A stretch of DNA of 64,000 bases from Rhyzopertha dominica (Eukaryota > Arthropoda > Insecta > Coleoptera > Bostrichidae). The stretch lies in NCBI GenBank assembly GCA_025024175.1, contig QCXZ01000045.1, forward strand, positions 1,738,649-1,802,648. Direction: 5' to 3'. Under the pieces are notes generated by a model. The model searched no databases. It worked only from the letters and a program-made list of their open reading frames with translations, and was not told where the DNA came from. Below, one piece after another: positions 1 to 12,300 of this stretch. How positions within the stretch are numbered: the stretch's first letter is position 1; the number at the start of each line of letters is the position of its first letter. The position numbers were made by a program, and so were the translations under genes.

Positions 1-115
1 TGATGAGAGCTGTGTCTTTAATATGTTTAGCGACACTTGATTTATCAAATCCTCAAAATCCGAAATGAGCTATGTGCTCTTTAAATCTATCTTGTATAGA
101 ACGCCTGGTCTTTTT
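1..115 (-). pseudogene. Penelope-like element GIY-YIG endonuclease fragment, cut by window edge
   Basis: The minus strand reads KTRRSIQDRFKEHIAHF, an in-frame stop, then KSSVAKHIKDTA. This is the conserved stretch after the GIY-YIG core in Penelope-like retroelements (GQT-x-RSI-x-R-x-KEH ... KS-x-VAKH). The G-Q of the motif is missing at about position 110, and the copy runs off the window start. It is a dead relic; the family call rests on motif recognition only. Confidence 0.55.
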
Positions 116-1805
116 TAGTTTATCTTTTTCATTTGCATTATCTTTTGCATTTCCTGAAACTTTTAATGTATTATTGGCTATAAAAACTAAAAATAAAAGA
201 ATTTTTGATGGATTTGTATTTTAAGATAGGTCGTAAAGAAACGTGGCTGTATTTAAAACCTTTCTTTCTGCTGTATTTTTCTAAGTAAGTTATCTACTGT
301 TTTACTAGAGTACCCATTTTGAACTGCAGTGTTCTTAATATATTATTATACTTGCTTCGACATTCTAAATTATTGTGGCAAGGGTTTTTCATATATCGTA
401 GAATTAGTATAAAACGACAACACATATTTTTTTTAAGAATGAAAGGTACAAAATTATGTTTTCTAGCACATGGCTTTACAAGTATTTTAAGAGTAATTTC
501 CACATGATAATCAAACTTGGGTTGTCAAAATTAAATTTGATTGAATTTTCTAAAGATTAATACATGACTACATTAGGCAAAATGTTAACTAGGTAGACTG
601 AATTGAAACCTTTGTATGCTTGATACTTTGGAACATCTTCATTAACAGCATCTGCTAATTTATTTTGGAAATAATCCCTGAACCGTTTGTTTGTAGACAT
701 TTTTTGCAAATTAAAGCAATGACCATACTTACTACCTAATAGACTGATATAGCAAAATGACTTTTATTCACTTTTAACCTGACACAGAGGTGCCATTTTA
801 TTTACTTACAAAATTCCAAAACCACTTCTGATGGGTTGAAATAATGTCACATCTCCTTTAGTTTATGTCGTAGAAATGTAATAATCAATTTTTAATTGTT
901 TTTGATATAAAGTCCTTGGGAAACTCATTCACTGCAATGTCTCATTCAACATTAACCGAAGATACTGTAGGCAAGATTAAAAACAGTTTTGGGAAAATCA
1001 ATGTGTAAAAAACAGGTGTTCCAGAAAATCCTAAAATACCTACCAGAGAGCTAGATAACACACTTTTACTTTTTGGGTTTTTACCTTTTCGTTTCAGATT
1101 GTCATAATTTAGCATTGTTAGTTTTAAATATCATTTATTGAGCAGTTTACATTAGAGTTAACCTTATTTCTCCTGGATATATCTGTGTTTTTAACGTGAA
1201 AATGGAATGTTATTTAACTCTGGTGAAATAAAAAAACGTGCGTGTTATAATGGACTGCGATGTTAGTTCTTCTAGTTGCGCATCAAGTGTTTGCCATAAA
1301 TGTTATGCGTCTTTCAGGGGTATTTTTGAATTTAAGACTGTTTTTTCTATAGATCTCAAAATTAAACTTTGTGAGACTGCCTCTGCCTGTTTATTGCTAT
1401 TAATTAACTAAGGCTGATCTATGTGGACTGTGAAGAAAACCGCAACACATGTATATATTATTGTTTGAATTTAGAAATAAGGGATCACATGTCCACATAT
1501 TATTATTTACTATTAATCTACATTTGGCAGCTGCTATATTATTTTACACAAGTTCTTAAACCATTTGCATTGTAAATAACAAAATATTACATAGAACTTA
1601 CTTTATAGTACTGCAGTGTCAGTACAATAAAAATTTATTATCAGAAGTACTTTGAAACAAACAAACTCATTGTGATAACTAATTTAATTTGACATTATGA
1701 GGGTGACTTATTGGTGTCAAAGAATTCTTTGGTAGTATCAGACACCCATGTTAACTTAATATTAGTCTTAAAAATTTGTTAAATGATGCGTCAATCAAAA
1801 TTTTG
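116..1805. other. Unassigned AT-rich DNA
   Basis: I see no gene-like frame, RNA gene or terminal repeat here. The small overlapping ORFs near 294-507 on both strands look like chance. It probably belongs to the 5' region or first intron of the MTMR3/4 gene. Confidence 0.5.
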
Positions 1806-1819
1806 CATTGGATATTATT

Positions 1820-1968
1820 TTTGGTTTGAAGGCTTCCATGGCTGTTGTCCATGACATATTGTTTTCCGGGCTGGTTCCTACGTTAGCTACTTCTGAGGAA
1901 GACACCGACATGAGTGTCGAAACGTCAAGGTCAAATAACCAACGTGGGAACCAGCCCTGAAAACATGT
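1820..1968 (+). mobile_element. Solo Penelope-type unit with hammerhead core and 14-bp target duplication
   Basis: The unit begins TTTGGTTTGAAGGCTTCC and ends AAAACATGT. Perfect direct repeats of CATTGGATATTATT flank it at 1806-1819 and 1969-1982, as expected of a target-primed retrotransposition. Inside, ATGACATATTGTTTTCCGGG plus CTGGTTCC pairs with GGAACCAGCCC ... ATGTCAT, so the unit folds into a long stem. The tip carries CTGAGGA, a GACAC/GTGTC stem, then GAAACGTC. A second copy lies at 20387-20552. Ends of this kind (GCCCGGAAAAC, GAAACGTC) are known from Penelope-like elements; the solo, non-coding form is inference. Confidence 0.7.
1889..1929 (+). ncRNA. Hammerhead-ribozyme-like motif (GAAACGTC type)
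   Basis: CTGAGGA (1893-1899) fits the CUGANGA core. One extra A follows, then stem II GACAC/GTGTC (1901-1905 with 1914-1918), GAAA (1919-1922) and CGTC. A three-base stem I is possible between 1890-1892 and 1927-1929. Stem III has no loop of its own, so activity might need a dimer pairing through the palindrome ACGT. Cleavage is not shown. Confidence 0.5.
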
Positions 1969-1982
1969 CATTGGATATTATT

Positions 1983-3009
1983 GTTTTCATCACTTTTTGT
2001 TAGTTTATCCGTTTTTTTATTTTTCTAAATTTATATGTAAATGATTTGAATAAAAACAAATATTTATATTTTCATTTCATTCAAGTACGTACTCTTATAT
2101 GCTTATATTCAAGAATTTTTATGATTATGTTCACTAGGTCAACTAAAATGGGAGGTGGCATGTATATTCAAAAGCAAAATGCCTAAATATTCAGAATTCT
2201 GCTTTTCATTGTTCAATGCTGTCTGTAATTGACAAGGCTTTACTTAGTAAAACATCAACATATATTATTATTATAAGAAAATTATGTTTGGCAAAGATTT
2301 ACATCATTTATATGGCTTGCGAAGTATTGATATATTGACAAATTCCACAGAAAAATTTTAACATAGCTCACCTTATTTATGTTCACTGTATAACAATTTG
2401 CCTCATGATTTGAAATGTTTATCATCGGCTTAGACTAAAATATTTTCTTAAAAGCACATGACGTTTGTAAAGTTTGTAGTGTGATTGAAAGCATTAGGTA
2501 TGTTTTCTTTGAGTGTTCTTGCTTACACCATGACAAACTGTTATAGTTTATTGTATTTTTTGCTACAATAAATAATTCCTAATTTTCTTCATCATATCAT
2601 TGTTATTTCATCTGTTATATTATTTGTTATTGTACATATCTCTTTTGGTATAAATAATGTTGATTAATATTATATTGCACTTGAAATGTGAATGCCATAA
2701 TCAGGTTCTTCAAGTTTATCAGCATTGACTTAGCCAGTTATCAGTGGGCAGATTTTGTTAATTAGTTGTTTTTTCCACTCAGACATAAAAATTTGGAAGT
2801 CCCTGTAGTTATTTGTTTATAAAAACTAATAATGTAGTGTCTGTAACCTTGGCATAGCTTTATACATGACATATTTTTCACATAGTCATTTTGTCCTTCA
2901 TAATTAATGGACACGTCTCAGTGCCATTGATATTTTTAGTTGCCCCCTTTGTTTTGATCTCACTATTTCGATACACCAGATCCTCTTTGACCTAGTTTGT
3001 ACTTTTCAG
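1983..3009. other. Intron or upstream region before the first coding exon
   Basis: AT-rich with no recognisable coding or repeat signal. It ends in the splice acceptor CTAGTTTGTACTTTTCAG just before position 3010, so at least one non-coding or short coding exon should lie further upstream. Confidence 0.5.
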
Positions 3010-3302
3010 TCGGACATGGACACAACGGACCACCCCAATTCGATCTGCCACGTGCAGCACATACAGATGTACCAGCTACCAACTTCGGAAACGAAAATTC
3101 CCTTGCCATTTCCGTTGTTGGCAGGAGAAGCCGTCGTCCATACAGGCAATTCCGTGGATGGTCTGGTTGTGTTGACGAATTACCGACTTTACATACAGCT
3201 TTGTGACAGCCAGCATCATATACCTTTGGGATTGATAGAAGTTGTTGAGCAGAGGGAGCTGTTTTACCTACATATCGGCTGTAAGGATGCTAGAACATAT
3301 AG
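3010..3302 (+). CDS. MTMR3/4: MTMR3/4 coding exon 1: start of PH-GRAM domain
   Basis: Acceptor ...TTTTCAG ends at 3009 and donor GTGAGC starts at 3303. The likely start is ATG 3016; the exon ends two bases into a codon. It encodes VLTNYRLYIQ and PLGLIEVVEQRELFYLHI, the beta strands of the GRAM domain, matching the vertebrate ALSNYRLHIK and PLQLIESVE region. Phase and length agree with vertebrate proteins that start a few dozen residues before this point. Confidence 0.9.
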
Positions 3303-3354
3303 GTGAGCGGTTTTTTTAATAGTAATTTAATATAATGATAATAATAATAATAAA

Positions 3355-3385
<31 letters not shown>

Positions 3386-6300
3386 TGTAATTTTAAATGA
3401 ATGGTGTCTTTAAAAAGGATTTGTTAATATTTAACTAAGCCCAAAGTATAAAATATGGTTTAAGAAAATTTGGGATTAAAATGTTAATAAAAAACAGTAT
3501 AAACTGTTGTGCCACAAAAAGGAAAAAAGTTAGTACTTGTGTCAATTTAAAATCGAAAATTTTAATCTTGTAGAAAAAAGAGTAGTAAATTAAAAATATA
3601 CTATGGACACAGGGTAGCGTTCCTCTGCAGCTTCTTTATTATGAGTTTTAAAAAAAAAAGTATAAAACAAACTGTACCTTATTTGAAAGGGCTATAACCT
3701 AAAAATATTTGTATTCATACAGGGTGTCCCAAGTCTGCTACACCTATCACAACTCTTTGATTATAAATGGAACACCCCATATATCAGTGCATTTTCGAAT
3801 TCCTTGTTGAAATTCAAGGTCACATTGTTAAACAAACATGTTGCATGCAGTAGGCATTAACAAATGATGAATATCTCGAAAAATAAAGATATCAAATATG
3901 AAAAGAAAAATTTTGAATATTCATATATTTTGCGTTAATTTTTCAACTTTAGAAAATTGTGTCATGGATAACTTGACTTTTAAATAGCAAGGTATATTTT
4001 TTTTTACATTTGCAAAAACATACTTTTTTATTTTAGTCGTCTGCGGCATTAACAGTTTTAACAATTTATTGTTAAATAAACACACTGGCATGCAGGACAA
4101 TTTAAATTCATTACATTTATGTAATAAATAATCAAAATTAAATTATTTTGGAATCTTATGAATTCATAAAATTATTAGTGAACAAAATTTGACCATTCCA
4201 AATGATTTTTGTAATTTAATTTGTCCAGTACTAAATTATTTATTTGACTATATTTATATTACGTTTGTGTTGGTGGCATGTAGGTTGTTTTTGTTTTGAA
4301 CTCAAGTTTGCTTGCTTTTATCTTTTTGTAAAGCCAAAAATACGAGTAAATGTTTTTTTTTATTTAATTTATTCTTGTATCGAAGATGGATTTTAGATAG
4401 CTGAAGGCGCTTTATCATATCGTTAATAAAGTGGATATAACTTCTGGAATATATTTTAAAGACGACTCAATTAATATAATAAATCCATTTTAAGTAATGG
4501 ATGAGTTTAAAATTGTGATTTTCTTTATTGTTATTTTTTAAAAATTTGTTCTTGAAAATAGAAGGATGTGCTGAAGTAGCAAAATCAATTATTTATTGAT
4601 AAATCTTAAGTTACATCATATGTAATAATAAATACTAATAAAAATGACAAACAAATTAAAGAAAAAATGCATGTCTATGCTGTGCTGTTTGCACCGCAAC
4701 CAACTGCAGATAGATCTATTTCGCTATCATTATAGCTCATCAGTGCAGTTTACGTCTAGTGCAGACAGCACGACATAGAACTGGTTTTGGCTATATACCA
4801 AAGGCTTGGTAAATTTATTTAGAAAACAGAAACATGTAAAAAGGGTGACAACTGAAACTTATTTTTAAAAAATGTTAAATGTCTACTATTTTGTAAACGA
4901 CAAGACCTAGAAATATTAATATTTCTTAGATGCACAAAGTCCATTTCTTCTAATGCTGTCCTAATCCTTTGTTTGATATCCACTGCAGTAGGTGATGTTT
5001 GGTTTAAAATATTTTTATGTATTACCAAAAAAAGTCTAAATTTGTTAAATCTGGGGATCTGGGTGGGTAGTATTCCATTATTTGTGTTCAAATCTTTAGT
5101 TTAAAAAAATTGTACTTGTCATTAGCAATGAGGTGGTGCACCATCATGTTGCAGCCACATTCTTTGTCAAATATTAAGAGGGACATCTTCGAACAATTCC
5201 GGTAATGTGTTTCATAAACAGCTTACATATGTGTCCCCACTGACATTTCATTGAAAAATTTAGGGCCCAATAACATAATCTTCAATTCCACTCTAGACAT
5301 TGATAGAACATCTGTTTTGACTGTTAACAAATCCAATTAAATTGCAATTTTGGGAATAACGATAATGGATATTGTGTCTATTAACAGAACCGTATTTATG
5401 GATTGTGGCTTCATTACTGAACAAAATATAATTGAAGATTATAGCCCATTCTTAAAACTGCATTCTTAAGATATTGTTTTCTTCATTCAATTCTTACTGA
5501 AGTTATGTAGAACGGGTGCCATTTATTTTTCTTGGTAATTCTCTATGGCTGTTTGCATGGCTTTTGAAAATGAACAATATACGATCATCTTAGCATTCGT
5601 TTATGTTATAATGAAAATTCGAGAAAAAGAAATTATATTCAACAGCCTGTATGTAGGAAATGAAGCCTTCTACGACATATGTTTTTAGGGACTTTTCTTT
5701 GTAAAACCATGTGTTCTATCTTCTATTAAATTTGTCTACAAAAAACTGACACCTTATAGATTGTAGTTTTTCATAATATTTGAGTAAGGCACTGACGATG
5801 GCCAATTTAGGTTGAAAGGGCTCTGCCCATTAATATTTATTAAATTAAGTGGAGAAGACTTTGATATTTGCATAATTTATATTATATCAAAACTCTACAT
5901 AGATGGATCAGTTCACAATTCTAAAATGTTGAATATAATATAATTCTATAAAGACTTGTGGGAAGAAAAACTCATGTTATTAGTGACATGTAGTGTTTGA
6001 AAACCTAATTGATACAGCAGTATGAATCAATATATGGAACAATAGAAATTTTAAATTATGTGAACAAAAGAAAACAAAAAAGAAATTGTTAGTTGGCAAA
6101 AGGAAGTATAATTTGTTGTAACAAACATGTAGATATAAATTGTATGTGCCATTGAAGTATAGGCAAATGTTAAATTATTGTTTGTCCTGCTGCAACAAAA
6201 CAAAATTATAACTCATAAATATTCCCTCCCGTTTTTCTTATGTTATTTTAGCATTTTTGGAAGTATTCACTCCATGCTACGCTATTGTTTAGTTCGAACT

Positions 6301-9300
6301 ATAAATTGGAAAGGTACATGTTGGAAAACTATGCAGACCGCTAGCAAGATACATATGCGTAATGAATACTAAATAGCTAGGTGTGACTTTTAATAGGTAG
6401 GTGTATAGTATGCTAATTAATAAAATTACAATAAGAGTACACATGTCTGGAATCTTGCTCGTCGTGGTGTCTTAAGGGTTTGAAGCACTCAGATTGTGTG
6501 AACTGCCATTTGAGAGTCAATGTAATTTAATAGCACCTACATGTCAAGCATGTTGATATTGGTGTTGAACAGCGTCTCATTTTTCCGCATGTGTACCATA
6601 TTCTCTTTCATGCTGTAACTTATCCATCAATTGAAATAGCTCTGAGCATTTTTAGACTATGGACTTCCTACGTAAACAGCGATACAGTTCTGAAAAACAT
6701 GATTAGTGTGTTGTTATTTATGGTTTCATATTGGAGAATTGGGATTAATGAAAAAAAAAAACGTTTAGTACCTTCTGCGTCAGCAAATAAATATGATGTT
6801 TCAATTCACATTCGTTCGACGTTTAATTGACCATTTTGAAATTCATCTACGAGAAAGTTATGCAGGGAATCATTGATAAGAAGAAATATTTGAGCTGCTA
6901 TTATTAGAATCTGGAATGCTATTATTAGAATCTTAATGGGATATAAACACATTTTTTATGGTGGGGAAAGCAGCAGGTGTTTTGTAACATCCTGTGTTTT
7001 ATGTGTTGATATTTTTATCTAGTTACACTAAATTATTTTTATGTAATGATGATATAAATGAAGTATTTCTGTGACAGCTGTATTCCGTAATAGTTGATAA
7101 TACGATTATTTTGTTGCAGTAAGTATTATACCTGTTCATGTACATTGTCATGTTTTATGTTGACTTTACTGCTTCTATTTTTAGATCAGGTCATTATCGG
7201 CTGTCTCATTACTATGCCATTTTGCAATTAACTAAAGATAGTACTGCAATATATTGTTTCTAAGGTGAATCAATTATTAAAAAGCATTTGGATTACAACA
7301 TAGAGGGTGACACTGGCAAGCTAGTTTCGCATTAGACTTTTTAAATAATAAAAAAATATTACCAAATTAAGATTGTATTAGAAACTAACTTTTGGGGATT
7401 TTCTAACAAAAATAATAATCTTGAAATATAGGCTACAAACGAATAAAAGTATTATTTGTCTCACAGCTTCAAGGAATTGCAAAATCTTGTTAAATTTTCT
7501 GTTATCTGATGTTGAAATGAGTATTTAATTTAATTAAGCTTCATTATACATAAAAAACCTGTAAACATTTAGTATGGAATGATCATTTTTATAGTCATTA
7601 TCACTGCCTCCTTTCTCACAGCGACAATAATTGTCAATTATTGTATTTCTTTCCTGACACTTTCCCTCAGTTTTCAAGCAGATTAGAGAATTTTTATTTT
7701 AGAAATAAGCCATTTTTAACATCGTACTAACAGTTCTCGAGATTAGATTGTTGTTACGACAGATATAAACGGAAAATGCTGAACTTTTGTGTTTATTTGA
7801 GACAAATTAATAATAGTTGTTCGAAGCTTCATGTAAAATCAAACAAAGAGGCTACAATCAAGTTAGAGCAATTAGTCCAGAGATGCTTAGAATGGTCAGG
7901 TGGAAGTTGTTAGAAACTTCCCATCTATTTTTATTTATTTAAATGCAAACTATTTACATCTTAGTGACACACAAGAACTCTAATATTATTATATATATTT
8001 TATATTATTATTTGAGAATTCAATAGTAGCTAATATTAAGATGAATTAATGAAATAAAATTACTCAATTTTTGGTTAGTACTTAATAACGTTTATGCAGG
8101 GTAATTGGTCTGTAACAAGCGTACTAGTTATATTGACAAAAGTGGTTTAAACTAAAGTAATCCAAAATGAAATTAAATGCTTACCAAATTAAAAAAAATT
8201 ACAGAATAATTTTATTTGGAAGAAATTCTGTCAGTATGGCATGAGTTCTCAGGTTGCGTTAAGTTCCCGGAGTGTTCAGATTCTACAACCCTTATATACA
8301 GTTCACCCTTGAACTAGAAGACATTTATAATAGCATACCCTTCCTAGATACTAGAGTTGTATGTATTTTTGGTGGTAGAATAATGTTGGATTGGTACATG
8401 AAATTAATGTTGTTGGGGAGATATTTAACTTTAATTCGTACCATTAGACAAAGATCAACTTGGTTCTTAGACTAAAAAACATAATCATCAGTATCTGTCA
8501 TTCCAGATTAAGAAATAACAGTCTGAGGAAAATTTTATCCAAAGAAACGACTATCCCATTTGTTGTTTAGAACACCTTCAAACATAAGACCAGGTCATGT
8601 TACACTTGAAATGAATGGATTTGGTAACACGTAACACCAACCAAATAATATCAAATACATTCTCTTACTCTATATCGAGGGCCTTAGTAGCAAGGTCTTT
8701 TTTGTTGTATACGAGATTCCTTGCTTTGGATGTGGGAAGGTATCTGTGGGCAACAATTTCGAAACTTGGTACCTTAAAACAGAACTCTTTTAACTGGTCT
8801 TCCATGGCTGCTAATTCCTTAACATAATAATAATACTAACAAAAATAATAAAGCATACATTACATTAAATTATTGCTGGGAAAAGATAGGAACATAACAA
8901 GCTGAACTGTAACTGAACCAAAGCCTGATTTGCTCCAGTGAGCACTTAAAAGCACACAGTGGAGTGATAAAAAAGTCACAGCTAGACACATTTGTATCTT
9001 TGATAAGGATTAAAGGAGTAACTGAAATCAAAAGTATAATAAAATTGTATCTATTTTGAATGCTGAAAGCATGCTTACTTAATCTCACATGTTCTTCAGA
9101 CAGGGATGTTCCATCAAACAAATACATACTAAAAGAAAAGTTTTTGAAAATCTAAGTATTCCTTCAAAAGTAGTAAGACGTGATAGATTTTTAAACTTTA
9201 CAATTAGTTTTAAATGTCTAAAACCTGTTTTTTTTTGCAGATGCACGTTTGACAATAACGAAAACTGTTTGGAATGGTTCAGTAAGTTGCTCAAAGCTTC

Positions 9301-12300
9301 GGCACCGCCCAGACAGCTAGAAGAGCTGTTCGCATTTTTCCATTATGTATGGTCTAAGGAGAAAGGTGGAGAGGAAATGTTGTCAAAGTTGGAGAATCAA
9401 AAGTCACTGGTTTATGATGAGGTTGCTTTCAAAAATGAGGTTGGTAATTTTTTACTTATGCATATAGTTGTGTAATCCATTTGTTTTGTGTTTGATATGA
9501 ATTGAAGTAGTCAACTTTTTATCAGCGGTTGACACATTGAGAAACAGTGAAATGAGTAATTACAGGCCAGGCTATCTGTTCTATGGGAGAAACAATTTTA
9601 GGGTCAAATTACTCATCCTAGATGAAAGTTTGCGCATAACATTATCAGGTGTTATGTAAAAGTGTTTGTTATAAAAAAAAAACAGACTGTTTATTCTTTG
9701 GTTATATAAATCAGTTATAATGCCTTTGCTTGTATGAATTAACCATATCAATTCAGTTAATTTGAATTTTAAATTGTAGAAAGTGGAATAACGTATAAGA
9801 ATCATTTATTTTTATGTTTGGTGTTAGGAGAATAAAGAAACTTGTTTGTTTTAGGTGGACCGGCTCAAATTTGACATCCATGGAGTTTGGAGGATAAGCT
9901 CAGCTAATAAAAATTACAAACTATGTCCAAGTTATCCCCCTCAGTTGTTGGTTCCTTCCTGCATCACTGATGAATCTTTGGAAACAGTTGCCAAGTTTCG
10001 TAGCTCCAGACGTATACCTGCAGTTGTTTGGAGGTGAGATTTTTTCAGACCTCTTATATACAGGGTGGTCACGATCTAATGGGCTAAAATTCATGACCAG
10101 ATTCCTGAAGTGTTAATATTGCGATTTAGACAAACTCACCTTAGTTCAAAAGTTAATACTTACAGAGTAAATGCTCATATCTAGATGAAATTTTGGTCTT
10201 AGGGGTTTTCTGGGGCGAGAGATTGAAATCTATTTGCTTGTAGCTCATAGAGGGCGCCACCTGCCAAAGTTGAATGCATTTAAAACGACAGAATTTTTTA
10301 TATCTCAACAAATCTATTCTCAGGTAACAAATTTTGATTTTACAACTTCTTGTACACAAAAAAGTTAAACATATTAATAGTCGCTATCTTGCACCGTTCT
10401 CGTAAAATTTGGCATTGAAATTTGAGTGTATTTGCATTCAATTACAAATCGGCAAAAAATTTTAAGTAGGCTTATGTTAAAATCCAGTTTTGAACTTTTC
10501 CACTTATCTTAGTGCTGTCAGTAATATTACAGTATTATTCGCGTCTTATTAAAAACATTCTTTACTTTATAATCTAAATCGTAGTGTGAGATAACATGCC
10601 ACACCATAATTTATTCTCAAATGGAGAAATGTGCAATGTGTTTTGCATTTACGCGAAATTAGATTATGTTGGACGTTGAGCGCTTCATCGGTATTCAGAG
10701 TTGTACCTGAATAGAAGGCAACCAAATCGGGAATGATTTCAAGACCTTTTTTATTGATTTGGAGAAACTGGTAGTTTTCTTCCTAAAAGCGACAACACAG
10801 GACACATCAGGTGTACTGTTACAGTTGACCAAGAAGAAATTTTAGTAAGAGTGGCAGGAAATCCAGAAGTTAGCAGCAGGCAGGTAGCTAGAGAAACCGG
10901 TGTTAGTAAAACAACAGTTCTCAAAATCCTTGACAAGGAACATTTATATCAAAATATTTTAGCAGCACCCTTACCAGATAGATTACAATTTGCTCATTTT
11001 ATGCTCAATCAGCAAAACCTTGACCAGGAATTTTTGGATAATGTACCATTCACTGATGAAGCGACCTTTACTCGTCGAGGAATTTTCAATTTCAGAAACA
11101 ACCACACATGGGATAATGAAAATCCTCACGTAGTCAGTGAGTGTCACTTCCAACATGAATTTAAGATAAATGTTTGGTGTGCAATCATAGGAAATCACCT
11201 TTTGGGTCCACATGAGCTTTCTCCAAATCTAAATAGTGACTCGTATTTAGATTTCCTGCAGCACTATTTAGTTGACTACCTCAACGATTTACCACTGAAT
11301 ACATGGCAAAATCTATTTTTCAAGCAAGATTGAGCTCCCCCACATTATTCTGTCGGAATACGGATTTATTTTGACCAAATTTTTCCAGATCGTTGGATCG
11401 GTCGTGGGAGTCGAGTATTATGGCCTCCTCGTAGTTCCGATTTTAATCTTATGGATTTTTGTTTCTGGGCCTACATGATATCAGTTGTCTATAGAGAAAC
11501 TATAAACACGTGAGAAGAGCTATGGCAGAAAATTGTAAATGCTGCCAGATTATTTCTTAACAAGAATCTTTATTTTAAAGATATTTAATTGTTCATCACA
11601 ATTTATAATTTGAAATAAACTCTTGTTTTTTTGACATTCATACCTTATTTTGATTACTCGAATTACCAAAGCTAAATATCTTGAGAACGGTGTAGAATTT
11701 GATACTTGAGAATAGATTTGTTGAGATATAAAAAAATTCTGTGGTTTTCAATGCAATCGACCTAGCGCAGGTGGCGCCCTCTTTGAGCTACAAGCAAATC
11801 ATGGATAGATTTCAATCTCTCGCCCCAGAAAACCCCTAACACCAAATTTTTAGTTTAATTGGGATCTCAAGGTTAAGTTGAACTGTCAAACAGCTGATCG
11901 AGTGAGAGTCGGTGTCTGTACTTCGGTTAGAGGTTATAATCGGTAGTGATAAATCGGTATAATCTGCGTATAAAAACGAAAATTTTACTGTAGGCGGTAG
12001 GTTACTAGATATTTCTAACAATATACCTCAGAATTTGTGAGGTGTTTAAATTGCTGGAAACGTCTCAGAATTCTACAAATTTTTTGGAAGGCAAGGCCAC
12101 CTTTATCTTCATAGCCATAAACAGACCAAAATAAGTTTTATTATACTGTATACCCACCTTGACACTACAGAAAATTAGGAAAATGTAATTTTAGTAAACT
12201 AGCTTTCACTGTCACGAAAAAACTATAGAGATGCTTTTTGAGCTATTAAGGATTTTTATATAAAGACTAACTACTAAACTAAGTTTTCTCTACTTATTTC

